Assembly (NCBI RefSeq): GCF_032854445.1
Contig: NC_088302.1
Coordinates: 37,078,191-37,142,190, forward strand
DNA length: 64,000 bases
Source of the DNA: Liolophura sinensis
Taxonomy: Eukaryota; Mollusca; Polyplacophora; Chitonida; Chitonidae
Reading direction: 5' to 3'
The first letter of the stretch is position 1; each line of letters begins with the position of its first letter. The notes under the pieces are model-generated. The model searched no databases. It was not told where the DNA came from and saw only the letters and a program-made list of their open reading frames with translations. The position numbers and the translations under genes are program-made. This document shows positions 24,975 through 36,419 of the stretch, piece by piece.

Positions 24975-24994
24975 ATATATATATATATATATAG
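24975..24994. repeat. (AT)n microsatellite
   Basis: About ten AT units, followed closely by a second short run near 25038. Confidence 0.9.
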
Positions 24995-25140
24995 ATTGAT
25001 GTATTTTTTTTATATTACTCTGAAGTACATGTTTCTTATATATATATTGTTTTCTCTGTGAAGACCTTGGGGAAAAACTGTTTCATTGTAAATTCACCCA
25101 GCTACCTTTGATACATAAATATAGTATTATTATTATTATT

Positions 25141-25383
25141 TATTTATTTATTTGATTGGTGTTTTACACCGTACTCAAGAATATTTCACTTATACAATGG
25201 AGACCAGCATTATGGTGGGTGGAAACCGGGCACAGCCCGGGGGAAACCCACAACCATCTGCAGGTACGGCCGGAGAGGAAGCCAGCAAGGGCTGGACTTG
25301 AACTCACAGGGACCGCATTGGTGAGAGACTCCTGGGTCATTGCGCTGCGCTAGCGCACTAACCAACTGAGCCACGGGGGCCCC
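25141..25383 (-). mobile_element. SINE, main family, full length
   Basis: Reads on the minus strand from GGGGCCCCCGTGGCTCAGTTGG (A-box TGGCTCAGTTGG) through the B-box-like GAGTTCAAGTCC and the conserved GTGGGTTTCCCCCGGG/GCCCGGTTTCC middle, to the AATATTCTTGAGTACGGTG tail and an AAATAAATA end. It is inserted in an (ATT)n tract, which flanks it on both sides (25126-25140 and 25384-25398) and probably includes the target duplication. The tRNA-like head gives a pol III promoter; mobilisation would need a partner LINE. Confidence 0.92.
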
Positions 25384-25876
25384 ATTATTATTATTATTTT
25401 AGTACTGTACAGTAAAAAGAACATTCCTCATTTGTCCTGTTGGACCTATGTGTTGATCACTTCTAATTTAACAGCTGTTGATCAGTATTTGACATCCAAC
25501 ACCCATGAATATTTTTTCTTTTTTATAAAACATCTGAATTACAAATGCTACGTAATTATGCAAAATGAGACATTGGCGTCCAGGATTTCATTTTAGCTGG
25601 AGACAAGTAGCTGTCTGTGTGGTGGTCTGTGGGTCAAAAATTTTGACTCCCTATCTTTTAACCAGGTCACTCATCTATGAGTGCAAGACAATTAATCATA
25701 GATCTATCTTTTCAGGGGATGTCATAGTTACACCGATTGCAAATTTGCGGTTTCACCATTCATACTAATTGGAGAACCTAAGGTTGTGCAGGTATGGTAA
25801 CTGTTTGAACATTCCATATACCATACTTTGTTTTATCTGGTCCTTCACAGTCAAATTAAACTGTCAAACAGCTAAT
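25384..25876. other. spacer between two head-to-head SINEs
   Basis: About 490 bases with no gene recognised. Confidence 0.4.
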
Positions 25877-26140
25877 GGGGCCTCCATGGCTCAGTTGGTT
25901 AGCGCACTAGCGTAATGACTCAGGAGCCTCTCACCAACATGATCGCTGTGTGTTTAAGTCCAGCTCATGTTGGCTTCCTCTCCGGCAGTACGTGGGAAGG
26001 TCTTCCAGCAACCTACGGATGGTTGTGGGTTTCTCCCGGGCTCTGCCCGGTTTCCTCCCAACATACTGCTTGCCGCCATCGTATAAGTGAAATATTCTTG
26101 AGTATGGCATGAAACACCAATCAAATAAAATAAATAAATT
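25877..26140 (+). mobile_element. SINE, main family, full length with target duplication
   Basis: Full-length copy in the opposite orientation to the one at 25141-25383: GGGGCCTCCATGGCTCAGTTGG head, AGTCCAGCTCATGTTGGCTT, GGGCTCTGCCCGGTTTCCTC and the AATATTCTTGAGTATGGCAT tail with (AAAT)n. A 9-bp target duplication AACAGCTAA flanks it (25867-25875 and 26141-26149), so the boundaries are firm. Confidence 0.95.
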
Positions 26141-26219
26141 AACAGCTAACAATTCACATGAATTTAAATTTCACTGAAGTGGACAAAATTTCTATTTCTC
26201 AACTCAAAAACCCCAAATA

Positions 26220-26640
26220 AGCTGTCCTGATAGCTAACGCTACACACAGCCCTGAGAAAGCTGACCAACTTTACACAGAGTTACTTGCGTGTGGTCAATT
26301 GGTCGGGGATGTACTTCACCAGTACGGGCCTCTGTACAATTGATTCTATTTTGACAGCGTGTCTTTGTGCACTCAAGAAAGCGTGTATGCTGTCATACAG
26401 ACAAATGGATTAGTGGTTTGAAGCATTTTAGGAAGGGCCACAAACAGAGTTGAAGGAGGCTTAAGTTATTCTATTAGACCGCCACGCCTGGGATTTCTGA
26501 GCAGCCACAGAAAGGATAGAGGAACTTAAGGAACAAGGTCTTCGTGGGTTCAGTGTTTTTAGCCATGACAAAGCAGCTTTATAAGTCTGTCTGAGTGTCT
26601 GTCTGTCTGCCAGTCAAATTTTTTTACCTTGTGCCATTCA
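26220..26640. promoter_or_regulatory. GC-balanced island, weak candidate regulatory element
   Basis: Moderately balanced composition, ending in a short GTCTGTCTGAGTGTCTGTCT run (26584-26612). No coding evidence. Confidence 0.2.
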
Positions 26641-26842
26641 ATTAATGAGGGCTCTGAGATTAAGATGGAGGGACACTGCAGACTCTTTTGAGAGATTTTG
26701 TAGCTACTGGGAATCTGTGTTTGCATGGTTTATAGGATTATGTCAGTTTTCGAGTGCTTTAATAAACCAAGTCTTTTCAGCTAATGCATTTAATCTGAAT
26801 TTTGATCAGTTTAATATATTTTTAATATATTCATAAATGTCA

Positions 26843-27054
26843 TACTGTGATTCTTTAACCTTTTCGATGATTGCAAGGTTCAAGCATATTTTGAAGGTAT
26901 TATTTTGTGTAGACTGATGAAATTACACTTTTTGTGAAGTCCTAAAATTGACCAATCCAACCAGAAGAATTTGGCCTCCAAAATCAACTTAAAATGTGCA
27001 TAAATTCCATAGAAAATTGCCCTTTCATGTGCAAAAAGGTTGGGGAACTGGGTA
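26843..27054 (-). mobile_element. TA-flanked MITE, copy 2
   Basis: Starts TACTGTGATTCTTTAACC and ends GGTTGGGGAACTGGGTA, 212 bp. Relative to the other copies the interior is reverse-complemented (GAAATTACACTTTTTGTGAAG, AATTGACCAATCC). A stretch before it (about 26704-26760) is echoed after it (about 27046-27100; GGTTTATAGGATTAT in both). Confidence 0.7.
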
Positions 27055-27100
27055 ATGTATGCTTGGTTTATAGGATTATATCAATATTTAAGTACATTAA

Positions 27101-28083
27101 CACACTCCTTAATACGTCCTGAACATGATAATTAACATTTAAAATTTTCAACACAAAAAAATTCATAAAAACTTCATAGACAGCAAGCAGTACTACCATC
27201 AAAGGTATTTACACCTTACAAATGGTTTACTAGCAGATGTACTTGTATATGCATATAAAATCAGACTTATCAGAAAAACGGATAACGTCATATTCTTCGA
27301 TCATTACTGGTACTTCATAAGTCTCCCAGTAACAGATTCTCCTTCAATCACTGATGTGAATCATCAATCAGACTAGAAATCTCCGACAGTTAACAAAGTT
27401 ACACAAGCACAGTTAATCAAATCCTCTCTGATAAATTAGACGACCATTCTTGCGAAACCAGATTGATGTATTCCATGTGTAGTTAATTGGTTCTCTTGTT
27501 TAGCCAAGCATGGTGGTCTTGCTGCAGACAACAATTACGTTTAATCTGGTTAAGAAAAGTGGCTTGGCTACATGGCTGGTCAAGCGATCCAAAATGTTGT
27601 TATGAAATACAGCGTAGTGGCTACCATTATAGTTACTATGATCAATACTACTACCACACTAGAATACAAACGTCTGATAATGTGATACCAACAACAAAGA
27701 CATATTATTGTACGAGCTTTTCGCTGATTGCATGGTTAACAATTACATGGTTAACAATGGAAACCATGCATATGTGCATGTAAAGCCGGCCTACAAATAT
27801 GCCTAACAAATGAAGTACCATCAACGAAAATAAATGATATTAAATGCTTGAATTTCGGGGTAAAATGAAATGTTAGTACATTAATCATCAAAAGTTACCT
27901 CAGTATTAGTAAGAAAACTTTTTTAGTTTTATTATTCATATTTTTGGTTTGTTCACCGTTCTTTGTTGTAACATCACTGGCCAACAGTTTAAATGGATAC
28001 AGAACTGATGATGATTCGCTGACAGTCAAGGGTTAAACTCTGCAGCCTTCGTCATGCTTGAATAAATCTGCCATACCTAAAAC
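27101..28083. other. AT-rich noncoding sequence
   Basis: The frame at 27487-27783 has no motif I recognise. No RNA gene seen. Confidence 0.3.
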
Positions 28084-28091
28084 TCAGCTTA

Positions 28092-28208
28092 TTTATTTAT
28101 TTATTTATTTATTTATGTATTTGACTGGTGTTTAACGCCGTACTCAATAATATTTCACTTATATGACGGCAGCCAGAATTATGGTGGGAGGAAACTGGGC
28201 AGAAAAAT
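28092..28208 (-). mobile_element. SINE, main family, 5'-truncated
   Basis: Only the 3' third is present: (AAAT)n end, CACCAGTC, ACGGCGTTAAACACC-type tail, TATAAGTGAAATATT and TTTCCTCCCACC. An 8-bp duplication TCAGCTTA flanks it (28084-28091 and 28209-28216). The 5' truncation fits reverse transcription primed at the tail. Confidence 0.85.
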
Positions 28209-28287
28209 TCAGCTTAGGACATATGCATATCCTGGACATCCCTATCTCTCACACCAGCCAATCAGAATTGATACTGTAATCCTTAAG

Positions 28288-28485
28288 TACTAACCTAATT
28301 CTTCAACCATTTCACATATGAAAAACAACTTCAGCAATTAGGCAAATTTTTAATTTGGTTTTGGAAGCAAAACTTTGCTTCACAAAAAGTATCATTTTAT
28401 CAGTCTTCACATAATATTGCCTTCAGGATGTGCTTGAATAAACACCCTGTTCACAAACATGTGAAAAGGTTGAAGAGTTACAGTG
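28288..28485 (+). mobile_element. TA-flanked MITE, copy 3
   Basis: Begins TAACCTAATTCTTCAACCATTTCACATATG and ends CATGTGAAAAGGTTGAAGAGTTACAGT, an imperfect terminal inverted repeat of about 24 bases. The interior matches copies 1, 4 and 5. Confidence 0.8.
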
Positions 28486-28803
28486 TCTTAATGCTACATC
28501 TATTGACTGAAGAGCTACACTGTCGGTCGTGACAAAAGTATTATGCTCACGAGAGGAATTCCCTTAAGCTTCAAGCACATTAAAACCCGTTTCCAAACAA
28601 GCAGCTTAATGTTTCATTAGTATCTTTAATAAAGATTTCAGCATCAGGAATACTTTATACTTTATATGTATATCACGACTATAGCTCTAAGCACATGGAA
28701 ATAGTGAGCCTTAAGGACAATGAAGCAGAACATGAAAAACTTAAAGTAAAAGGTTAAACTTGATCTCATTCCAAACAATTATGATTTCCTTTAAAGGTCC
28801 TTA

Positions 28804-29058
28804 TGAATTTATTTATTTAATTGGTGTTTTACACCATACTCAAGAATATTTCACTTATATGATGGCACCAAGCATTATGGTGGGAGGAAACCGGGCTGAG
28901 CCCGTGGGAAACCCACAAGCATTGGCAGGCTACTGTCAGACCTTCCCACATACAGCCGGAGAGTACGACAGCATGAGCTGGACTTAACTCACAGTGGCCG
29001 CATTGGTGGGAAGCTCCTTGATCATTACATCACACTGGCGTGCTATACCCCCTCGACT
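28804..29058 (-). mobile_element. SINE, main family, near full length
   Basis: Near-complete copy on the minus strand with a decayed head (GTCGAGGGGGTATAGC). GGTCCTTA flanks both ends (28796-28803 and 29059-29066). Middle blocks CCCACCATAATGCTTGG and GGGCTCAGCCCGGTTTCC are intact. Confidence 0.9.
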
Positions 29059-29069
29059 GGTCCTTAAAT

Positions 29070-30315
29070 TATGAAGGACACCTGTAACAATTACACATTG
29101 TACATAAGATTTAAAGATATTACAGCCATGGTGCCTGTATAAATAAAATTTTTCTACACTAAATTTGCCCTCATGTGACTGCCAAAGTGTTCACTATTTT
29201 GTTGAATTATCTATTTAAGCACTAAAGATTAAAGTTTGTAAGGTAATCAGTCCTATGTTCTGAGACAAATTTCTCCCACAACAAAACATGTCCGTAAGAG
29301 TTATCTCCCCTTAGTCTACTTGTGAAAATCTAACCCAAGCGAAAGCGCGACTAAACCAAGCTTAGACCATTGATTGGTGAAAGTGGTTTCTGCAGTATTC
29401 ATAACACTGGATATACCAACAAGACAAAGTTTTCACCAAACTGCAATCTCCATTTTGAGAAAAACCTAGTCCTTTTTTATTTGTTTATCTTTTGGATTCC
29501 TTCACACATTAATTTGGTCCTATCAGAAACGTGCCTTTCTCTTGGAGGACAGGGCAAAGTCCAGCAAATTCCTCACTGGAAAATGGTCAGGGCTTCCACT
29601 GGTCAAAGGAAATATAAGACAAAAGATACCTTTTAACAAAATCCAGAATAAATATAGGGCATAAGGATATATATAGGACATGAAGTAAGCAAGTACAAGT
29701 AGTTACATGCCAAAGGGAGGGATAATGGAACTACTATGTCAGGCTAATAGGCCAGGGTGTAGGGGCTGTCTGTACGTTCTGGACTGCTCTGCCATTTCCA
29801 CAGATATAGGGATGTATTTTGGACAATTTCTGGCAGCTAGAATCCGCCAAGGCCCATGAAACAGACATGTATGTGAGGATTTCCTATAAAAATATGACAT
29901 ATCAGCCATGGTGGAATATCTGAACAGTGAAGTGCTACACGCAAAACATTCCACACAAATGTGGTAATACATTGTTAAACCGACGCATACTTGACTCGTA
30001 CTGTATCTTGAAAGACCCAAATAAGAATTTAACCTGGATTTCTATAGTTATACATGTCCATATCCATTGAGGAGCAGCGGAATAATCTATATTTCATGTT
30101 TTCCCACCTGTTTCTGGGATATTTCTGTATATATCATCACATCTGCAATGATCATAATATTACAACAAAACTTTTCAGTACAGAAACTCGAACACTGAAC
30201 ACCACAAAACGCACTCTTCCCTCTTAATGTTTATACAAAAATCTTTTCAAGAAGACCTACATGTAGTGCTTTGTGTGGATAGCCTACTGTTTTCGCTTGT
30301 TTTTTTAATAAATCA
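29070..30315. other. AT-rich noncoding sequence
   Basis: No gene or repeat recognised; frames at 29370-29636 and 29739-30020 carry no known motif. Confidence 0.3.
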
Positions 30316-30319
30316 GTCC

Positions 30320-30429
30320 CAGTTTCCTCCCACCATAATGCTGGCCGTCGTCGTATAAGAGAAATATTCTTGAGTACGGCATAAAACACCAATCAAAAAA
30401 TAAATAAATAAATAAATAAATAAATAAAT
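30320..30429 (+). mobile_element. SINE, main family, 3' fragment
   Basis: Starts at AGTTTCCTCCCACCATAATG and runs through the AATATTCTTGAGTACGGCAT tail to a long (AAAT)n run. 5'-truncated. Confidence 0.88.
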
Positions 30430-31313
30430 TAGGAGGCAGAAACTATAGGAAAGATACTAGTACTCTTATTCCAGGCAATCTGAGAACAAAGAGAACAAAA
30501 CTGAACTAAACAGAGATGCTTTCCCGGTCTTAAGGACTTTTCCTGTATGCTATATAATACATGTACATGTGGGTTTCATATCTCAGGCAATAGTCTCAAA
30601 TCACATTTTCCTTCTTTAATTAACAAGGCTTATGGGACAGTTTTCAAAGATTTTGTTTCATCTCAAGATTTGATAAAGCAACAAAATAACAATCTGAATT
30701 CAACTCGATGGGTAACAAACATACATGGAGATCAAGTAAACCGCTGAGAAATCTTTCTGCATATGTGTAGCAAGTTGGTCCTCACGTGCAAGATTCTTGG
30801 AGGAGTTATTGCCCCTTAACCTGCCCACTTCAATACACTGAAGGATTAACAGAAACACTAGGCTTTTAATAACATTAATAGCAGATGTCAGATGTTTCCA
30901 ACAGCCTTTGTTTGTCTCACAAGATTTATCTCCACTTGAATGCACTTCATATTCATAATCAACACATAAGCTTGTTTTGAATTTTGAAAACCCTCTGTAG
31001 ACCATTTACTTCTTAATAATGAAATTTCAACCAATAATGCTTTTCTCTCATGGAACACTTTTGTGCATTCTTTCTTAATGGATATAATATTAACAGTCAG
31101 TGATAACATGAGTGGCAGAGCTGATACGCCTTGTAGCTCAATTCTAATTTTATAAGAAATAAAATCCTTTTTTCAGGGGAAATAGAGTTGCAAACACTGA
31201 TTTGAGAGATGGAGACTAGTATTATGGATTACAACCACATTACAAAATATTTCAGCAATATCATGTAAACCTGAGATATTCTTACATGTGCATTTTATCA
31301 ATGTATATGTATA
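30430..31313. other. AT-rich noncoding sequence
   Basis: Overlapping frames without known motifs; nothing else recognised. Confidence 0.3.
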
Positions 31314-31525
31314 TACTCTAATTCCTCAACCTTTTCACATATGAATGAGCAATTTTCAGTGCAACTTATGCACATCTTAAATTTAACAAAACTACATTTT
31401 TGGACTGGTCAGTTTCAGGGCTTTACTTTATAAAGTATAATTATATGACTCAACACAGAATAATCCCTTCACAATATGCTTGAATAAACACCTTGCAGAT
31501 GCAAAAAGGTTGAAGACTTACAGTA
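31314..31525 (+). mobile_element. TA-flanked MITE, copy 4 (best preserved)
   Basis: TACTCTAATTCCTCAACC at the left and GGTTGAAGACTTACAGTA at the right, 212 bp. The interior has GGTCAGTTTCAGGGCTTTAC and AATATGCTTGAATAAACACC, shared with the other copies. No coding capacity. The TA at both ends is the expected Tc1/mariner-type target duplication. Confidence 0.82.
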
Positions 31526-32616
31526 ACTAAGAATATAACTTATAACAGCATTATTATCCATTTCTCTATTAAATGGAGACATAGTCTTTTGGTTCAATGC
31601 TGGTAATTTCCTGGGAATTTCTAGATGCCCATGACTCCTTGTTTTTGGGTCTAATAGTAAGAACAAACACTTGACTATTGTGGCTACTTGCAGAATTTTA
31701 TGTTTGTTGAAAACAATTGTCTTTCACGAACAAGACTCCTCCACCTTGAAAACGACACTCATTTTATTAAGAAAGAAATCTCGCATAAGGTATTTATTAA
31801 ACAATAGTCAGATAGCTAATGACCTGTGATTAACACAAACATGACTAAGCATTAAATTATAGCTCAACACAATCTCAAACGCAAAGTAAAATAGAAGTCT
31901 GGTTATGCTTTCGGTATGTTGACACGGCATTAAACCATAATCATTCATTCATTTCTGGAGTGTATATCTTATGATTAACTAAGGGAAACAACTGCTATGC
32001 TTTGACCAGGTGAATTTAACCTGTCAAGAGTTGTCTACCATTGTTGCAACCATTTGAATCGTCATAAAGACATTGCTAATGTTACCTGCAGCCATGTGCA
32101 TGCTAAATTGTCATAAATATCATAGGAGGAGCACACAATTTTTTACTTACTACAACCACTAAATCCACAAACTCAACACAATCAGAATATTTTATGATAT
32201 GTTTATCTCAAGTGGCATATTAAAAAGTCTGTGAACAAAAACTACACCATCATGTAATTTGTTTGTTCTTCAGGAGGAATAATTTACTGATGAAATATGG
32301 CGTTCAGACTCAGGGGTGCAAAATGCCTTGCAGGCGAGATGGAAGCTACTGCTACAGGTGCCGAATATGAACCGGTGAACATTTTAGTTTGAGCAGAGAA
32401 ATCTTTCTGATGGGAAGCCATAAAAGTTATACCGACTTGTTACTAATAACAAAACAAATGGAAAAGCGCTGTTTTTGCTGCAGGCAATTGGCTACTGAGG
32501 TTACTGGTTTAAATCCACCTCTCACTAGTTTGTCTGTGGGTTTGTCTTTTATCAAAGTGCAGTGGTTTGCAATAGGTACTTTGGTTTAATATTATATCTT
32601 CAATCTTGAGTGGTTT
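31526..32616. other. AT-rich noncoding sequence
   Basis: A GTAAGTAAAA donor-like word on the minus strand near 32144-32153 has no convincing exon behind it. Nothing else recognised. Confidence 0.3.
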
Positions 32617-32755
32617 GTTATCAGCCTGTGGATGGTCATGGGTTTCCCAGGGCTCTGCCCGGTTTCCTCTGACCATAATGCTGGCCATCGTCGTATAAAT
32701 GAAATATTCTTGAGTACGGTGTAAAACACCAATCAAACAAATAAATAAATAAATC
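32617..32755 (+). mobile_element. SINE, main family, 3' half
   Basis: Starts near CAGCCTGTGGATGGTCATGG and keeps GGGCTCTGCCCGGTTTCCTC, AATATTCTTGAGTACGGTG and the AAATAAATA end. 5'-truncated. Confidence 0.88.
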
Positions 32756-33615
32756 AATCATGAGTTTGGGAATCTGTCGCTACACAAACACCCTATGAAT
32801 ATATCAAAATAATAATTTTATGTCCATCTCTCATTCTTCCAATTTTCACATATTAATGCCTTCTAGAGAAACTTCTATATAAATAGTGGAATCATAAATT
32901 GAACATATTAGATTAACAATGACTAAAATGAAATCATATGAAGTATATGCAGGTGTAAGAAATAATACCACGTAAATCTAGCTTGAAACAACAGTTACAC
33001 ATAAAAAATCATTTTTCTCTTTTACAAAAATATTGAAATTTTCTTAAATATATATGCATTTGTAAACTACATACACCATGAAGATGTAATACAGTTACTA
33101 AATGGAGGAAAACAATAATTTCCTTTTTTGTAAGTCTTATGTAAGCATTTTCACTTCCACAGCTGAATATTCAAAGATCTCCTTAAACAAACTGTTTAAA
33201 ACTTTTGTGACGGACAAAAAAAATTCTGAGCAGGAAACAATTTTGCATAGAAACTATTTACATGTATATTAGCGCAGCTCCAGATTTACAGCAGTGACAA
33301 ACCAACTTCCCACGCCCTGCAGGAAGCCCTATGGAAGTCAAGGCACGGTACAGCTATAATTATCTGTGTATATTTACTCAACATTGTCACCCTCTTGATT
33401 ACCATGCAGACGATGTTTTAAACAGTGACAACATGATCTGACACCTGTCTGTCTCGTAGAGCGATTCCCAAGCCATGTAAAGGTCAGCCCGAGGCACAGG
33501 TGTGTCTCACCACTGCACTTCTAACGGTAAACTCACTCCTCCACAAAGCATCCTGATCAGATATCTGTAGACAGCAGTGGTTGTTACTAAGACAACAACT
33601 CACATCTTGTCATAC
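32756..33615. other. AT-rich sequence with a GC-richer end
   Basis: The last 300 bases (33280-33600) are more balanced and could be a regulatory element; no gene recognised. Confidence 0.25.
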
Positions 33616-34250
33616 ACATCTTCTTCAGTTCTATCATCAAAATGAAAGTGATTTTGAATCCTATTTGAAACAATTCACACATACATTCCATTAAGAACAA
33701 TAACAACACACATCCGCACTGTCACACACATCCACACTGTCACACACATCCACGCTGTCACACACATCCACACTGTCACACACATCCACACTGTTACACA
33801 CACCCACACTGTCACACACATCCACACTGTCACACACATCCTCTTGACTTCTATTATCTAAGTGAATGTGATCTTGAATCCCATTTGAAACAATTCACAT
33901 GTACATTTCATAAACAATAACACACATCCACAGTGTCACACACATCCACAGTGTCACACACATCCATAATGTCACACCCATCCACAGTGTCACACCCATC
34001 CACAGTGTCACACACAACCACACACATCCACACTGTCACACCATCCAGTCACACACATCCACGTTGTCACACACATCCACGCTGTCACACTGATCCACAC
34101 ATCCACATTGTCACCCACATCCACACCGCCACACACACCCACACTGTCACACACATCCACGCTGTCACACACATCCCATCGATTTCAAGCTAACATCAAA
34201 ACCAATCTGCTTTTTAATCCCAATTAAGACAAGTCACACATTCCAGAAAA
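33616..34250 (+). repeat. 18-bp minisatellite in a higher-order duplication
   Basis: The unit ACACATCCACACTGTCAC is repeated from about 33712 to 33842 and again from about 33920 to 34178. A non-satellite block precedes each array: 33616-33710 (TTCTATCATCAAAATGAAAG...TTTGAAACAATTCACA) recurs at 33841-33918. A third, more diverged copy follows at about 34182-34250 (CAAGTCACACATTCCAG). Because 18 is a multiple of three, the second array is an open frame of 6-residue repeats (SHTSTV-like, 33933-34193). I regard that as an artefact, not a gene. Confidence 0.88.
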
Positions 34251-34857
34251 AGTGTTCCTGCTGGCATTAAAAGCTTTTCCAAGACCAATGCTCCAGAATC
34301 ATGCAATCCTATCATTTGTTAGCTTGATCACTTTATTATACTGCTTGAGTTCTTGATGAGATTTGCTCAAAACCATATTGGAAAGTAGAAATACAAAATC
34401 AAGGTGATGGAACATAAACAGAGTAAATGATGGCATGTTTATTGTTTTGCGCAAGTTGCAAAGGTCATATTTGTCAGTTTGTGATAGTTATTTTGATGAG
34501 ATTTATGGGGATTGTGTGTGCAATGTGTAAATTAATACAGGCCAAACACATAATATCATGCAACAATTGTATAAAAACAAAACCAATTATTTGAAAATAC
34601 ATAGCTATGGCAAAACAAGTTACACCTTCATTTACAACATGTGAATTTTAATTCAACTTTCGAGAAAAAAAAAACAACAATAAAATAAATAATTGTTGTA
34701 AATCTTACAATGAACACTGATCTCTACATATCGCCAACATGCAATCATGAGGCGGTTACAATGGTTGCAGGTGGTTTCTCCAGCTAAGATCTACGTGATC
34801 ATTTCTGCTGATCCTGATTTCTCAGGCTCTGTCATATGAGTTACAAGAGTATCGTAC

Positions 34858-34957
34858 CTGATCTTCACTTACATGCATGATCTTCACTTACATGCATGAT
34901 TTTCACTTACATACATGATCTTCACTTACATGCATGATCTTCACTTACATGTATGTT
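34858..34957 (+). repeat. 19-bp tandem repeat
   Basis: About five copies of GATCTTCACTTACATGCAT with single changes. Each unit carries a CTTAC word, a splice-donor complement. Confidence 0.88.
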
Positions 34958-35190
34958 TTTGTACCACTGCCTTTGATTTCATACTACATGTATCCTGTGA
35001 CTGTCTTCCATAAACAGCCACAGTAGTCCTACAAGGGTTCATTTCTTGGGTCTTGGGTTTCAAGCCGGATTTTATTCTGAAATTTTTGGCCTGTAAACTT
35101 TCTGGGGAAGAATATTAGGCCATTTACAATTACCAGAAGTTTTGTGAACATGTTCCAAAATACAAATTCCAGGTATGATCGAAGATAAAG

Positions 35191-35607
35191 CTACTGTACT
35201 CTGAAGAACAACATAAATTCGGCGGCACGCCAGAACCTGCGCCAGCTGTCAATATGATCTGCAATGCCAAGCGCCACATATGGATCATTTTCACCAGGAT
35301 AGCGTTTGTCAATATACAATGTACACACACTTCTGTCATGGCCTTGTAACAGGTCTTGGAATAGGCCAGGAATCCACACGCTTGGCTCAATCAATGCCTG
35401 GAACAAGGCTAATAGAATCTGATCAACAGTAGTTCCCGATGGTCGATTCGTCAGGTACTTACAGGTAATTCCTGCCCCACACCTCAATAACAAATCACTA
35501 TCATGAATATTTATATTCCAAGCATTGATCAGTGTATTTTTTTTGGGGGGGGGACAAGTATGTGGCCTCAGTGACATGTGAGACTGGAAGATTTCATGTC
35601 TGTACAT
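35191..35607 (-). CDS. unidentified 138-codon open frame
   Basis: One of the two longest frames in the window. From the middle on it has a protein-like texture: SGTTVDQILLALFQALIEP, GENDPYVALGIADHIDSWRR and WRAAEFMLFF. An acceptor-like GTGTGGGGCAG precedes GAATTACCTG (exon start about 35476). The LL-LF-L-EP pattern faintly recalls a RhoGAP helix, but not enough to name a family. A frame this long is near what chance allows in 64 kb of AT-rich DNA. It could be an exon, a retrocopy remnant, or chance. Confidence 0.22.
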   Translation of the reverse strand: MYRHEIFQSHMSLRPHTCPPPKKNTLINAWNINIHDSDLLLRCGAGITCKYLTNRPSGTTVDQILLALFQALIEPSVWIPGLFQDLLQGHDRSVCTLYIDKRYPGENDPYVALGIADHIDSWRRFWRAAEFMLFFRVQ

Positions 35608-36419
35608 GAAGCTGAATGTTGCTGAAACAACCCTAAAAATGAGGCCGTATTGAATGATTTATCATCTCAGGTGGACTGAATGATTAACTGCACTATGACT
35701 AACACCCATAAAATAAATAAATCAACGATAAAGTTTTAATCTTCACATGTCTACTCTTTATTACATATTACAGTTGTATTCTAAAGCTCCATTTCTGTTT
35801 AAATCTTGACTTGGGAAACCTTTATACTGTCCTTATGTTTTATTCATGTATTGTTGAAATACGAGAAAAAAATTCATATTATATTTCTCAAGATGTGAAC
35901 ATTACACAATACTCTCTGCACAGTCAAACACAGGAAACCTATCAATATATTGGAAATAGCTATAGTGATTAATTTAGTTGAATGGAAACAAAAAAAAATG
36001 ATTTTCACTTTACGACAGTTGTCTGTAGGGACGAGAAGAAACTAGAGTTCCACATCAGGAATGGAAAATCTCATCTGAAATGATAAAATCTGAAAATCTC
36101 TTCTGGAGAAAATAGTAATTTATTTTTTGGTGATGTATACCTGTATTATCTCAAAGTGTCTGCAAAGCTATCACTGTACCACACAAAATGCCGGCAGATA
36201 GTTCCACTTTTCTTTTTCTGAAGGCTATACTGGTGTATGCTGTTAAAAAAAGCTGCAGACATCGTTTTTCACCACCTATCGACATTTTGTCTAAACATAT
36301 GGCCATAAATATCATAAATAATACAGAATCTACGGGGAAATTAATCCTAATGCCCCAAATACCGCTGATCGTATATGATAAACTACATTCACATGATGTA
36401 GGCCACAAAAATGGTCATT
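35608..36419. other. AT-rich noncoding sequence
   Basis: Frames on both strands overlap at 36151-36421 without known motifs. Confidence 0.3.

Noticed and set aside
25355-25383. tRNA gene (GTGGCTCAGTTGGTTAGCG on the minus strand)
   Set aside because: It is the tRNA-like head of a SINE, without tRNA 3' structure.
32144-32230. Minus-strand exon ending at GTAAGTAAAA
   Set aside because: No acceptor in the short open stretch behind it and no recognisable protein.
32460-32550. Possible tRNA or SINE head at GGTTACTGGTTTAAATCCACC
   Set aside because: B-box-like word only; no A-box at the right distance and no cloverleaf pairing.
32509-32757. 82-codon minus frame
   Set aside because: Mostly the translated antisense of a SINE 3' half; related frames recur over other SINE copies (25156-25353, 25931-26152, 28760-28987).
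33933-34193. 86-codon frame of His/Ser/Thr repeats
   Set aside because: Produced by the 18-bp minisatellite, whose period is a multiple of three; no start context or splice support.
35701-35729. SINE tail at ATAAAATAAATAAATCAACG
   Set aside because: Only the A-rich tail-like word is present; none of the SINE body blocks precedes it.
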